From Scytonema tolypothrichoides VB-61278 (lineage in GTDB: Bacteria > Cyanobacteriota > Cyanobacteriia > Cyanobacteriales > Nostocaceae): a stretch of DNA of 64,000 nt. Every line of letters begins with the position of its first letter. Positions within the stretch are counted from its first letter, which is position 1. The stretch covers positions 287,655 through 351,654 of the forward strand of contig NZ_JXCA02000023.1 of NCBI RefSeq assembly GCF_000828085.3, in the 5' to 3' direction. A program made the translations under genes and the position numbers. Shown here piece by piece: positions 42,210-51,355 of this stretch. The notes beneath the pieces are model-generated. The model made no database searches. It saw only the letters and a program-made list of their open reading frames with translations, and was not told where the DNA came from.

Positions 42210-43106
42210 ATGACTCGATTTATTTATGACCAATTTTCCAAAGACTATCTTGAAGAATTGCTAAAACCTTATGGGGAAGTACAAGCACCCAAGCGCGTGG
42301 CGGGAGAAGTAAGAGAAATTGATGTCTTTTTTGCTCCTTCATCACAACAGAATTCTAATTTAGAAACACTGGGATTGTTGGGGAGATTTGCGGCTACACC
42401 TGCTATCTTTGAACCGTTTCGCAATGCTGCATCCAAAGACGAAATTTGTGATTGTCTTCTGAAACTATTAGAAGTCAGGGGTGAATTACAGCGAGAAGCC
42501 AATAGAAACAAAACATCCATTGCAGAATCAGCCATCCCAAAATTATGGATTCTCACACCCACAGCATCCACAACATTGTTATCTGGATTTGGCGCAACAC
42601 AACGAGTAGATTGGGTGTCTGGAGTACACTTTATGGCAGAGTATTTGCGAACAGCCATAGTTGCCATTCACCAGTTACCAAGAACTCCAGAAACACTGTG
42701 GTTGAGAGTTCTTGGGCGAGGAACGGTACAAAACCAGGCAATTGATGAATTCGTTGCGCTACCAGCAAATCACCCATTCCGGAAAGCAGCGTTAGAATTG
42801 TTGTACAACTTGCAGAAAAACCTATTAGTAGCTCAAAATCCAGAAGAAGATGATAGGGAATTAGTTATGAGATTAGCATCACTTTATCAGCAAGACAGAG
42901 AACAAGCAATACAGGAAGGAAACAAACAAGGAGAACAACGTCTAATTATACGTCAACTAAATCGCCGTTTTGGTGAGATTGATTTATCATTAATTGAGCG
43001 AGTGAGAGAATTATCCATTGAGCAATTGGAGGCGTTAGGAGAGGCGTTGTTAGATTTTTCAGCCCTAACTGATTTAGAAGCCTGGTTAAGGCAACAAGAA
43101 GGATAA
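42210..43106 (+). CDS. DUF4351 / Rpn-like transposase-nuclease family protein
   Basis: 298 residues. The N-terminal half (FIYDQFSKDYLEELLKPYGE, REIDVFFAP) resembles the PD-(D/E)XK-type Rpn/YhgA domain often annotated as putative transposase. After a helical region the C-terminus is the DUF4351 domain: LIIRQLNRRFGEIDLSLIER, VRELSIEQLEALGEALLDFS. These proteins occur in large families in filamentous cyanobacteria. The gene lies between two TPS clusters, converging on the third tpsA with only 14 bp between stops. No mobile ends are seen. Confidence 0.82.
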   Translation: MTRFIYDQFSKDYLEELLKPYGEVQAPKRVAGEVREIDVFFAPSSQQNSNLETLGLLGRFAATPAIFEPFRNAASKDEICDCLLKLLEVRGELQREANRNKTSIAESAIPKLWILTPTASTTLLSGFGATQRVDWVSGVHFMAEYLRTAIVAIHQLPRTPETLWLRVLGRGTVQNQAIDEFVALPANHPFRKAALELLYNLQKNLLVAQNPEEDDRELVMRLASLYQQDREQAIQEGNKQGEQRLIIRQLNRRFGEIDLSLIERVRELSIEQLEALGEALLDFSALTDLEAWLRQQEG

Positions 43107-43120
43107 AAGAACCGGTAATA

Positions 43121-46000
43121 TTAAGGATTTGATTTAAATCTTCCGCACTTAGGTGGTGTTTGCCAAGAACTGCGAGGCGTGGTGGTGGGTGCATCAGCTG
43201 TGAAGACTACCTCGCCTTTATCGTTAAACACCCACCCAGTCGCTTCAACGATAGGTTCTGGCGTGGGGTTTGTTGGATGCGTCGAAACAGATGGACTCTT
43301 GCCCTTGTCAGTATTTGGGTTGAGACTCACCCAATCGACTTGCACAGCGTCTGGTGTGAGAATGTCTTTGGGGTTGGGAGGTAAACCGCCGCGCCCGGTA
43401 ATAATGAAACTGCTTTTCGCATAGTTGGGAGAGTTGCAACCTTGAGCTAGTTTGGTGTCAATTGGTACTGACGGTAAGTTGACTAAATCACTGTTGAGGT
43501 CAATGTCAGGTGTGTCGATTTGCACGGTACCACTTAGCTCAGGACTTCCCCCAGTGGCAGTGATGTCACTATTGGGAGTAGCTGCATCTCGAAATTGTGT
43601 ACCAAAGATACCAGTCGCATTGATGAGCACATTTCCACCACGGAAGTTAGCAGAATCGGCTCTGATGTCACTATTTTCAAAAGCAATGAGGAAATCGGTG
43701 TCAATATTGATGTTGCCGCCAATGACGTTTTCTCCTGTTGCGTTAGTGAAGATGTTGCTATTGCGACTCATTATTAAATTTTGTGAGTTAATGTTAATTG
43801 TCGCCTGTTCTCTATTCGGGTCAACTTTAGTGCTTTGTGTGTTGGCGCTGAGTATGGCGTTGTTGTTTAAACGGATAGAGCGAGCATTTACTGTCATGTT
43901 GCCTGCGGTTCCTGTTCCGGAACTCTGCACGGTTACTCCAGCCCCATCTCGCACTAGCAAGGTATTAGTTTTAATCGTTAAATCTCCCGCATTCCCTGTT
44001 GAGTTTCGCACTGCCTCAGCACTCAAGACACTACCAAACTTATTATCAGTGCTTGTACCAATCAGTTGTACATCTTGGGCATCAACACTCAAATTTCCCC
44101 CTTTCCCCGCACCACCTGTACTAGCACTCACCTGTGCCCCATCTCGCACTAGCAAAGTATTAGTTTTGATCGTCAAATCTCCCGCATCCCCTGTTGAGTT
44201 TCGATCTGTAGAAGTAGTCAAGCCACTGGGAAACTGACTATCAGCGCTTGTACCAATCAATTGCACGTCTTGGGCATCAATCCTCAAATTTCCCCCTTTG
44301 CCCACACCGAAAGTGCCAGCACTTACCACTGCCCCATCCCGCACTAGCAAGGTATTAGTTCGGATCGTAAGATCTCCTGCATCCCCTGTTGAGTTTTCCC
44401 CTGTTGAGTTTCCTGCAGAAGCAAACAAACCACTGCCAATCTGACCATCAGCACTTTCACCAATCAGTTGCACATCTTGGGCATCAACGGTTAAATTTCC
44501 CCCCTTGCCCGCACCAAATGTGCTAGCACTTACCTGTGCCCCATCTCGCACTAGCAAGGTATTAGTTTTGATCATCAAATCTCCCGCATCCCCTGTTGAG
44601 TTTCGATTTGCGGAAGCAAACAAACCACTAGGAACCCGATTATCAGTAGGGCTTGTACCAATCAGTTGCACGTCTTGGGCATCAACCCTCAAATTTCCTC
44701 CTTTGTCCGCACCAAATGTACTAACACTTACCACTGCCCCATCTCGTACTAGCAAGGTATTAGTTTTGATCGTCAAATCTCCCGCATTCCCTGTTGAGTT
44801 TGGCTGTGCAGAAGCAAACAAACCACTGCCAATCTGACCATCAGCGCTTTCACCAATCAGTTGCACGTCTTGGGCATCAATCCTCAAATTTCCCCCTTTG
44901 CCCACACCGTATGTACTAGCACTTACCTGTGCCCCACCCAAAACTTGTAACGTGCTAGCACTGATATTGACATTGCCTCCCTGTCCATTTGCTTCTACTA
45001 GCACCCGATTAGCAATTTCACTTTCATTGTTAAGGTTTATTGCTCCAATGGCATTAACATCAATATTTCCCGCCTTACTATTATCAGAACCCAGTCCACT
45101 CTCTATACCTGCATACAGGAAACTCCCTCCTGTCATTGCCAAATTCCGGGCATTAACCCCGATACTTCCACCATTATCAGCAATCACCGCTACCTTAGCA
45201 CCATTGCTAAGAGAAACATCGCTTCTTTCTACACCATTGGGAAAACTCAAACTTAGATTATTACCATCCCTATTCAACTCAACTGTTCCCGCACCAGCTA
45301 GCCCACCTAACTCGACTCGCCCACCAAAAGCAAACAATCCTCCACCATTCATATTGATATCACCGCCTACCAACAGCAAACTCTTGCCATCTGGTACGCG
45401 CAAACCCCTTACTGTAAACTCAGAAGATAGATTGAGACCGGAGTCAGCTATTGAGTTATTTTGGATAGATGCGGCACGAATTTGGTTAAATAGAAACGCA
45501 GAAGGATTGATCGTCAACAGTTGTGGTGTATTCGGATTCGTTGCGCTGAAAAAGCCTTGATTGCCAAAAGCTAGAGCACTAGCTGTAGTCGCCACAAACG
45601 AACCACCAATATCCAACCGCGCATTTTGACCAAATATAATGCCGTTGGGATTAATCAAAAACAAGTTTGCAGTGCCATTTGCTTTAATTAACCCATTAAT
45701 GTTAGATATTGAGCTACCCGTTACTCTGCTGATGATATTTTGAATATCCACTGCATTATTAAAGAAAGCTGTGTCACCAGCACGAACAGAAAACTCCCGA
45801 AAGCTGTGGAACAAATTGCTTCCCGCTTGAGTTCCTCCAGTGATATTGAAGTTATTACCCTGTTGTGTGACATTCGAGTTATTAGGTAAAGTGCCATCTG
45901 GAGTGATTTGGGCAAGAGCACAATTTGCAGACAAAGCGTACGCACCACCTAGCGTAATTCCTAACAACCAACCCCAACGAGTACTCCCAAAGCCGGACAT
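43121..46000 (-). CDS. TpsA exoprotein 3 with five 65-residue repeats
   Basis: 959 residues; the ATG at 46000 follows GAGGAGGT. The signal peptide (LLGITLGGAYALSANCALAQ) differs from the other two. The TPS domain starts ITPDGTLPNNSNVTQQGNNF and includes FLINPNGIIFGQNARLDIGG. The region from GNQGFFSATNPNTPQLLTIN onward, the five ~65-residue units (roughly 43935-44899) and the C-terminal block (CNSPNYAKSSFIITGRGG, PPNPKDILTPDAVQVDW) match the second TpsA. So it has a different head and a shared body. No tpsB lies on its strand; the plus-strand tpsB may serve all three, or another lies elsewhere. Confidence 0.9.
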   Translation of the reverse strand: MSGFGSTRWGWLLGITLGGAYALSANCALAQITPDGTLPNNSNVTQQGNNFNITGGTQAGSNLFHSFREFSVRAGDTAFFNNAVDIQNIISRVTGSSISNINGLIKANGTANLFLINPNGIIFGQNARLDIGGSFVATTASALAFGNQGFFSATNPNTPQLLTINPSAFLFNQIRAASIQNNSIADSGLNLSSEFTVRGLRVPDGKSLLLVGGDINMNGGGLFAFGGRVELGGLAGAGTVELNRDGNNLSLSFPNGVERSDVSLSNGAKVAVIADNGGSIGVNARNLAMTGGSFLYAGIESGLGSDNSKAGNIDVNAIGAINLNNESEIANRVLVEANGQGGNVNISASTLQVLGGAQVSASTYGVGKGGNLRIDAQDVQLIGESADGQIGSGLFASAQPNSTGNAGDLTIKTNTLLVRDGAVVSVSTFGADKGGNLRVDAQDVQLIGTSPTDNRVPSGLFASANRNSTGDAGDLMIKTNTLLVRDGAQVSASTFGAGKGGNLTVDAQDVQLIGESADGQIGSGLFASAGNSTGENSTGDAGDLTIRTNTLLVRDGAVVSAGTFGVGKGGNLRIDAQDVQLIGTSADSQFPSGLTTSTDRNSTGDAGDLTIKTNTLLVRDGAQVSASTGGAGKGGNLSVDAQDVQLIGTSTDNKFGSVLSAEAVRNSTGNAGDLTIKTNTLLVRDGAGVTVQSSGTGTAGNMTVNARSIRLNNNAILSANTQSTKVDPNREQATININSQNLIMSRNSNIFTNATGENVIGGNINIDTDFLIAFENSDIRADSANFRGGNVLINATGIFGTQFRDAATPNSDITATGGSPELSGTVQIDTPDIDLNSDLVNLPSVPIDTKLAQGCNSPNYAKSSFIITGRGGLPPNPKDILTPDAVQVDWVSLNPNTDKGKSPSVSTHPTNPTPEPIVEATGWVFNDKGEVVFTADAPTTTPRSSWQTPPKCGRFKSNP
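43935..44899 (-). repeat. Five tandem ~195-bp coding repeats in tpsA 3
   Basis: Same unit as in the second tpsA (QDVQLIGESADGQ, NSTGDAGDLTIKTN). One unit contains an extra NSTGE from a small in-frame duplication near 44395-44410. This shows that copy-number change works on both genes. Confidence 0.75.
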
Positions 46001-46288
46001 TGCACCTCCTCAAGCGTTTCAGTTCCCGAACAACGATTATGCTGCACCAGTATAAAGTAAACCACATTTAGTGGTGCTCAAAGTAACATCTGCCTTCTTC
46101 TCGGTTTCTGAGGTACGAGTTTTATGCAAAAACTCCTATTTCTTAACAAAACTTCATTAAATAACTAATAAGAAAACTTTTGTCCAACAATTTGACATTG
46201 CCCAAAGCATCAGTGGTAATTGAACTGGCGGCAATTGGCTCGCTATTCTCACTCTGTGTTTATCAACCGCATAACTCTCCTGCAACAA
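46001..46288. other. Intergenic region upstream of third tpsA
   Basis: Contains the promoter region of the minus-strand tpsA gene. Apart from the ribosome-binding site at 46003-46012 no feature stands out. Confidence 0.4.
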
Positions 46289-47068
46289 TTATCTTTGGGA
46301 ATCATAACGCCCAATAATCGGCGCAGTAGCAAACTCTTCCAACCCAACAGCTTTTAGCAAATCATTCCAATCCCGTGCAAGCACCGATGAACTTGAATTA
46401 GTACGACGCATATCAGCTAAATTCGTAACAGCATCCTGCCAAATTTGATTAACAGCATAAGCAGTGTATTCTTTCGGTTTTGCCACCTTTAACTGACTTT
46501 CAAGATTCGGGGTGAGCGCAACTTTTTGCACCCATGCTTTTACGTAATAATAATCAGATGTGTTTTCCGGGTTGCCACAATAAACTTTGAAGTACCATTG
46601 ATACTTATTGTCTTGCTTAAGGGCATATTGCGGATTTTGTGGTAGAGTCATGCCAATGACACCAGACCTATCAGGCAGCGTCAAAGGTGTCTTGTAGATA
46701 TTTTTGCCTTTTTCATCTTGAAATATAAACTCTCCAGAACGCAGATTCGTGGGTAAGTCGGGAAGATAAACCCAAAAGGTTGGATACTCAGAGACTGTCA
46801 ATGATAAAAAAGATATCGATTCATTGACAGTTTTCTCACCTGGAACTAAAGCGGTTACAGACTGTTTCAGGTCTGGACAGCCATTACGTCTTGCTCCTCC
46901 TTGACGGCGACCAGTGGGTGCGCCGGTACGTGGAAAGTTCAATTTCTCAAGGCGGTTTTGTGTATTTGCATTCTTATTCTTGACTGGTTGAGCAACTTGT
47001 GCTTGCGCTTGTGGAGAGTAACTCGCAAGACACAGAAGTATCACAGGGATAACGCCAGCAAGTTTCAT
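46289..47068 (-). CDS. DUF928 secreted protein
   Basis: 259 residues from the ATG at 47068, chosen because it starts a good signal peptide (KLAGVIPVILLCLASYSPQA). The DUF928 body follows: RRNGCPDLKQSVTALVPGEK, LSLTVSEYPTFWVYLPDL, SGVIGMTLPQNPQYALKQDN, YQWYFKVYCGN. The C-terminal helical part (AYAVNQIWQDAVTNLADMRR) is also typical. DUF928 proteins are usually encoded beside CHAT and CHASE2 genes in cyanobacteria, as here. They are probably periplasmic partners of the membrane CHASE2 protein. It is transcribed after the CHAT-CHASE2 gene, 65 bp on. Confidence 0.9.
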   Translation of the reverse strand: MKLAGVIPVILLCLASYSPQAQAQVAQPVKNKNANTQNRLEKLNFPRTGAPTGRRQGGARRNGCPDLKQSVTALVPGEKTVNESISFLSLTVSEYPTFWVYLPDLPTNLRSGEFIFQDEKGKNIYKTPLTLPDRSGVIGMTLPQNPQYALKQDNKYQWYFKVYCGNPENTSDYYYVKAWVQKVALTPNLESQLKVAKPKEYTAYAVNQIWQDAVTNLADMRRTNSSSSVLARDWNDLLKAVGLEEFATAPIIGRYDSQR

Positions 47069-47133
47069 AATTAAATATCCATATGCCGATGCTACCATTT
47101 AACATCAAGACGCAATACTTGTATTCCGGAATT

Positions 47134-49425
47134 TTATCCTCGTATTTTCCACACCACAGCCATCGCTGTTAATATTAATGTCAAGGCAGGGGGAATCAGT
47201 GGTATCCATCCCAATTGTGTAAAGATGCCAAAACAAATTCCAAATAATATGAATAGCCCTCCTGCTACTGCCAATCCAAGGTACACCGGCTTTGAGTAGC
47301 GCCTAGCTATCATTCCTCCTATCAATGACCATATCCAAACCCAGAGTACTTCCACCCACCAAGACCACCACCATAACAAAGGTCTACCATCTTCAACAGC
47401 ACTGAGGATATGGCTTATCATATGCGCCTGCACGAACACTCCTGGTATTTTCTTGTTATGGGAAGGAGTCTTCCAATAATCAGTATCACTTGGGGCTGTA
47501 ACGCCAATAAGGACAATACGATTTTTTAATAACTCAGAGTTAATTTGGTTATTGTTATTAAGGATATCTCTTAGAGATATAGTCTCAGCAATCTTTTCCT
47601 GAGTCCGTAGCGAACGATAATTCAGCAGCACTTGATATCCGGCTGACGCATCCACTGCTTGGTAACCGCTAGTGTGTTCCTTTAATGGTTTAAACACAAC
47701 GTTGCCAATTTTTAAGTACCCTTGTTGAGTGATATCTGCGTTGATATTTTTAGAAAGTAAATAGTCACGTGCAAGCTGAAGGCTCAAAGCATTGTCTGCT
47801 GTACAGGGAGACTTTGCCGGAGGAGTGAGATACAATAACTGGCGACGTGCGACTTCATCGTCATCTGCTACAAAATCACTAAAGCCCTGGCGTCCTGTTG
47901 GAACTTCGTACGGGGGATGAATACCATCAGGTGCATCATCAGAATTAGCAGGAACTTTGCACACTGCAAAAATACGGTCATCCTGCTTTAGGCGAGTGAT
48001 TAAATCTGGATAATTGGGATCTACAGAGAAATCCCGATAAATATCTATACCGATAGTTGTTGGTTGATACTGCTCAAGTTTTTGCAACAATTGAGTCAGT
48101 GCTTTATCCGAAAGCGATCCTGTCCTTTTCATCCCTTTCTGGTTCTGATAATAAATATCTGCTTCATCAATAGTGACTATTAACAAGCGCGGATCTGAGC
48201 TTTCAATTCGGGGCCGCAGTTGCATAAGATGGTCGTAAGCTTGCAATTCCCACGGTTGTAACATTCCGAAATAGCGCACTCCCATGACTATGCTTGTGAC
48301 AAGCACACTCGCTATAAGCACAGTCAGAATTTGACGTAATGGGTCGCTTTTTTGAGTGCTTAATTCTTTCCATGTAGGGGGGACAACTCTGGGATTTTGG
48401 ATCAGGACTGGTAACCAAGTCGCATTGGGAAATTTATCCTCCAAGCCTTGCAACTTTTCTCTTGCTTCCCGTGAAGCCAGATACAAAGATTTACCACCCG
48501 AAAAAGCTTTTAGAAAATGCTTTAAAAATTCCTGTGCTACCTCATCTGGTACGGGTTCCCGCATGACAATCATTTGCGGGATGTTTAAACAAGATAACTG
48601 CTGCGCTAATCCTAAACCATCGCAGGAGTTAAAAATTGCTAGCTGTAAACCTTGTGCGATCGCTCTTTTTAAACCAAACTCTAACTCTTCTATTGTTAAG
48701 CTATCCGTTTTATTGATATAAATACGACCTGTATTATCAGCAGTTTCACTATGTCCTGCAAAAAATAAAATATCCCACTGCTGCCAAAGATAAGTGTTTA
48801 GCTCTTTACGTTGTGGTTCTACCAGAAAAACTGTTTCAGAAGAAGGTAAATTTTCTAACAACTGACGGTCTATTTGAACATTAATTCCATCACTATTTCC
48901 CAGAATCGCCAAAACTCTGACTCTCGGTTTACGCGTTGGTTTTGGAGGGGTTTGTGACGCTGTTGTCGTAAGAGCAAATTCTGCTAATGAGTATCTATCA
49001 AAAAAATCCCATAAATGCCAGGGAATTCTTTGTAATTCACGATTATCTGTGCGAATGAGTACTCGAATAGCTTCGTTTCGTTTTAATTCTTCGCGTAACG
49101 TGTTGTTTATACAGCGAAATTCCTGAGAATCAAACCATCTTTGTAAGCAGTCAATTAATACTTTAGCTTTTTGGCGGCATTCTGAAATTCGTGTTGTGAT
49201 AGAACCGTCGTAAATAATTTCTTGTGGCTTGATGCGACTTGGCATTCCCAAACTGCGATACTTACGTTGCCACTGGCACAGGTAGGTAGCCAAGTCGGGA
49301 CATGGTGGTAATTTGCCAGAGATTTCTATTTCTGGGGGAGCAGATTCTTCGCCAATCTCTAGTGTCACCCGAAATCCCTGGTGTTCTAAATCACCATCTA
49401 ATTTAAGAACAATTAACTTCGCCAT
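47134..49425 (-). CDS. CHAT-CHASE2 membrane sensor protein
   Basis: 763 residues. An N-terminal region (about 1-140) leads to a cytoplasmic CHAT domain whose pair is His225 in ILFFAGHSET and Cys268 in AIFNSCDGLG. One membrane segment lies at ~367-390 (ILTVLIASVLVTSIVMGVRY). The extracytoplasmic CHASE2 domain covers ~395-690 (LLIVTIDEADIYYQNQKG, TTIGIDIYRDFSVDPNYPD, VLIGVTAPSDTDYWKTP), and three C-terminal membrane segments follow. CHASE2 is a sensor module; here it is fused to a caspase-like domain instead of a kinase. It heads a minus-strand set with DUF928 and the third tpsA. Signal-triggered CHAT activity is inferred. Confidence 0.9.
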   Translation of the reverse strand: MAKLIVLKLDGDLEHQGFRVTLEIGEESAPPEIEISGKLPPCPDLATYLCQWQRKYRSLGMPSRIKPQEIIYDGSITTRISECRQKAKVLIDCLQRWFDSQEFRCINNTLREELKRNEAIRVLIRTDNRELQRIPWHLWDFFDRYSLAEFALTTTASQTPPKPTRKPRVRVLAILGNSDGINVQIDRQLLENLPSSETVFLVEPQRKELNTYLWQQWDILFFAGHSETADNTGRIYINKTDSLTIEELEFGLKRAIAQGLQLAIFNSCDGLGLAQQLSCLNIPQMIVMREPVPDEVAQEFLKHFLKAFSGGKSLYLASREAREKLQGLEDKFPNATWLPVLIQNPRVVPPTWKELSTQKSDPLRQILTVLIASVLVTSIVMGVRYFGMLQPWELQAYDHLMQLRPRIESSDPRLLIVTIDEADIYYQNQKGMKRTGSLSDKALTQLLQKLEQYQPTTIGIDIYRDFSVDPNYPDLITRLKQDDRIFAVCKVPANSDDAPDGIHPPYEVPTGRQGFSDFVADDDEVARRQLLYLTPPAKSPCTADNALSLQLARDYLLSKNINADITQQGYLKIGNVVFKPLKEHTSGYQAVDASAGYQVLLNYRSLRTQEKIAETISLRDILNNNNQINSELLKNRIVLIGVTAPSDTDYWKTPSHNKKIPGVFVQAHMISHILSAVEDGRPLLWWWSWWVEVLWVWIWSLIGGMIARRYSKPVYLGLAVAGGLFILFGICFGIFTQLGWIPLIPPALTLILTAMAVVWKIRG

Positions 49426-49728
49426 AGACCCATTTGAAATTTGGGATTTTGGAGTGTCAAAATAACACTAGCAAATTGTGAAAGTTTTTTATACTTAGAG
49501 GTAATTTCTAAAGTAAATCTTAAGAAGCGATCTCTACTTTATTCAAAGGAGAAGCGCTATCCAATGAGCAAACTTTTATACCTATAACTTCTTGAGTCCT
49601 GTTTTGAAGATAAATCGCAGTGCCTTGCAGATAAGAAAGTCTTATGAAATTTTACCCACCCACAACTTGTTTTTTTATTTGTTACTGTTAATAATAATTA
49701 AAATTTTTAGTCTTGTTAAAACACTACT
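49426..49728. other. Divergent intergenic region
   Basis: Separates the minus-strand CHAT-CHASE2 gene from the plus-strand amidohydrolase gene. It holds both promoters. No gene, repeat or strong palindrome is seen. Confidence 0.4.
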
Positions 49729-50766
49729 ATGACTTTATACGCAGAATTACATAGGCATCTGGGCGGTTCGGTTGTACCTCGTATTTTATGGCGGTACTTT
49801 GAGCGCCATTCGCCCGAGTTGATTTCTCGCTTTGCTGATTATTCAGCATTTGAAGATTTCTACACGCGTCCACGCAACACTCTAGATGAGTATTTGCAGT
49901 TGCATACCTTGGTGGAAAGCGTGCAAACTGTGGAGACTTTGCCTTATTTTATCTACCGCTTGCTTAGGGGTGCTTATATTTTTGAAAATTTGGCTTATTT
50001 GGAGTTGCGCTATACCCCTTATCTACGAACACCAGACCATCTGAGTCAATCACAGAGAATTGACATGATGGCCGAAGTTGTGGAAGTTGTGGGTAAAGCA
50101 AGCAAACTCCCAGAATATCCGATTGTTACCAGCCAAATTCTTTGTATGCACTCGCGCCTACCCTTTGAGGTGAATAAGGCAATTATTAATTTAGCAGCGC
50201 AAAGCAGACAGTATGTTTGCGCAATAGATGTAGCTGGGGGAGATAGTTACTCAAGAGAACGCATAGAAGAATGGATAAGGTTGTATGATTATGCGCGATC
50301 GCTTGGACTCAACACCACAGGACACCTTTATGAAACGACTGCTGGATGTGATCCCCAACTTTTACCATATCTGATGCGGATTGGTCACGGTATCCAAATT
50401 CCCCTACTGTATCCCCAATTGCTCAAAGATTTGGCTTTGCGAAATCAGTGTTTAGAGGTTTGCCCCACAACGTACCTCAAAACCGGTACTTTGCAGGATA
50501 TACGTCAACTCAAGTTAGTATTTGAGCGTTGCTTTGATGCAGGGGTAGATATTGCTATTTGTACTGATAATGCTGGATTGCACAATGTGCGTCTACCTTT
50601 TGAGTACGAGAATCTCTTAACTTACGACATTATTAACTTTGAACAGCTACAAGCTTGTCAGGATGCAGCATTCCGTCATGCTTTTGCTTGGCCCTATAGA
50701 CAACGCCCAGTTTCCCTGTTGAATGGGTTGCTAAACCCGCAACCCACTAAAGCCCTTATCAGTTAA
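49729..50766 (+). CDS. Adenosine-deaminase-like amidohydrolase
   Basis: 345 residues. A zinc-dependent (beta/alpha)8 hydrolase of the adenosine/AMP deaminase group, with the N-terminal HxH metal pair in ELHRHLGGS (residues 8 and 10). The proposed catalytic block is TTGHLYETTAG (His, Glu), with IGHGIQIPLLYP and, at the distal metal site, ICTDNAGLHNVRLPF. In adenosine deaminases the last motif is usually TDDP; here Asp-Asn replaces Asp-Asp, which may change substrate. Soluble, full length. It sits alone before a short-repeat region. Confidence 0.85.
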   Translation: MTLYAELHRHLGGSVVPRILWRYFERHSPELISRFADYSAFEDFYTRPRNTLDEYLQLHTLVESVQTVETLPYFIYRLLRGAYIFENLAYLELRYTPYLRTPDHLSQSQRIDMMAEVVEVVGKASKLPEYPIVTSQILCMHSRLPFEVNKAIINLAAQSRQYVCAIDVAGGDSYSRERIEEWIRLYDYARSLGLNTTGHLYETTAGCDPQLLPYLMRIGHGIQIPLLYPQLLKDLALRNQCLEVCPTTYLKTGTLQDIRQLKLVFERCFDAGVDIAICTDNAGLHNVRLPFEYENLLTYDIINFEQLQACQDAAFRHAFAWPYRQRPVSLLNGLLNPQPTKALIS

Positions 50767-50815
50767 CAGTTATCAGTTATCAGTTAACAATTAACAGTTA
50801 GCTGATAACTGATAA
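50761..50815. repeat. Short tandem repeats (ATCAGTT type)
   Basis: Starts inside the stop codon region of the preceding gene: CAGTTATCAGTTATCAGTTA, then AACAATTAACAGTTAG and its inverse CTGATAACTG. Same family as at 18830. Confidence 0.6.
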
Positions 50816-50902
50816 ACTTTTTCTGTGGAATCACCTGCTGCCTTCCAAGCAGAAAAAACACCAGAAGCCTACAACATTGTTGCAAGCAGTGAATTTGTCC
50901 TC

Positions 50903-51355
50903 TTAGTATCCTGCTAACAATGCATCACGGAGAAAAACGTATTGTAGTTCAAAGTCAATCGGCTCAAGCCTAGACAACAACTCTTTTGCTTGAGCAGAAA
51001 GTTGATAGTCAGATGGTACTGGAACAATGGTAGAATTTTCCATGCCTTGAGCCAACCGATACCAAAAAGCTAGCTTAGTATTGTTGCTTAACGAGTCATA
51101 TTCCCGCCTGATATCTGTGCTAGAAGGTGTCAACAAATCTCGCATGATTTGAAGTTGCTCTTCATGGGACTTTCCTTTAACCTTATTAAAAAGTTCATCA
51201 GAAGTATCGGGTGCTGTTCCTTCAGGGTCTCCGGGTCTGGTCGAACCACCCATTTTAATATAGAGATACCACAGGAGGGCAAGTTGGTTATCTATGGACA
51301 GGTTTCTGAAAAGTTCAGCATATTCTGCTGGTGCTGATTGAGTATATTGTGTCAT
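50903..51355 (-). CDS. Helical carotenoid protein, second paralogue
   Basis: 150 residues, OCP N-terminal domain only. Seen: QLALLWYLYIKMG (Trp41/Tyr44 positions kept), LAFWYRLAQGMENST (Trp110/Tyr111 both kept, unlike the paralogue at 2551-3000), and PVPSDYQLSAQ. The middle segment (HEEQLQIMRDLLTPSSTDIR, REYDSLSNNTKLAF) is the usual helical stretch. Keeping the full aromatic set suggests stronger carotenoid contact than the first copy. The role is as for other HCPs: carotenoid binding, singlet-oxygen quenching or phycobilisome quenching. Start at ATG 51355. Confidence 0.9.
   Translation of the reverse strand: MTQYTQSAPAEYAELFRNLSIDNQLALLWYLYIKMGGSTRPGDPEGTAPDTSDELFNKVKGKSHEEQLQIMRDLLTPSSTDIRREYDSLSNNTKLAFWYRLAQGMENSTIVPVPSDYQLSAQAKELLSRLEPIDFELQYVFLRDALLAGY

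Noticed and set aside
43452-45560. Plus-strand frames of 110-261 codons opposite tpsA 3
   Set aside because: Same antisense shadow effect as on the other tpsA; no start signals or family features.
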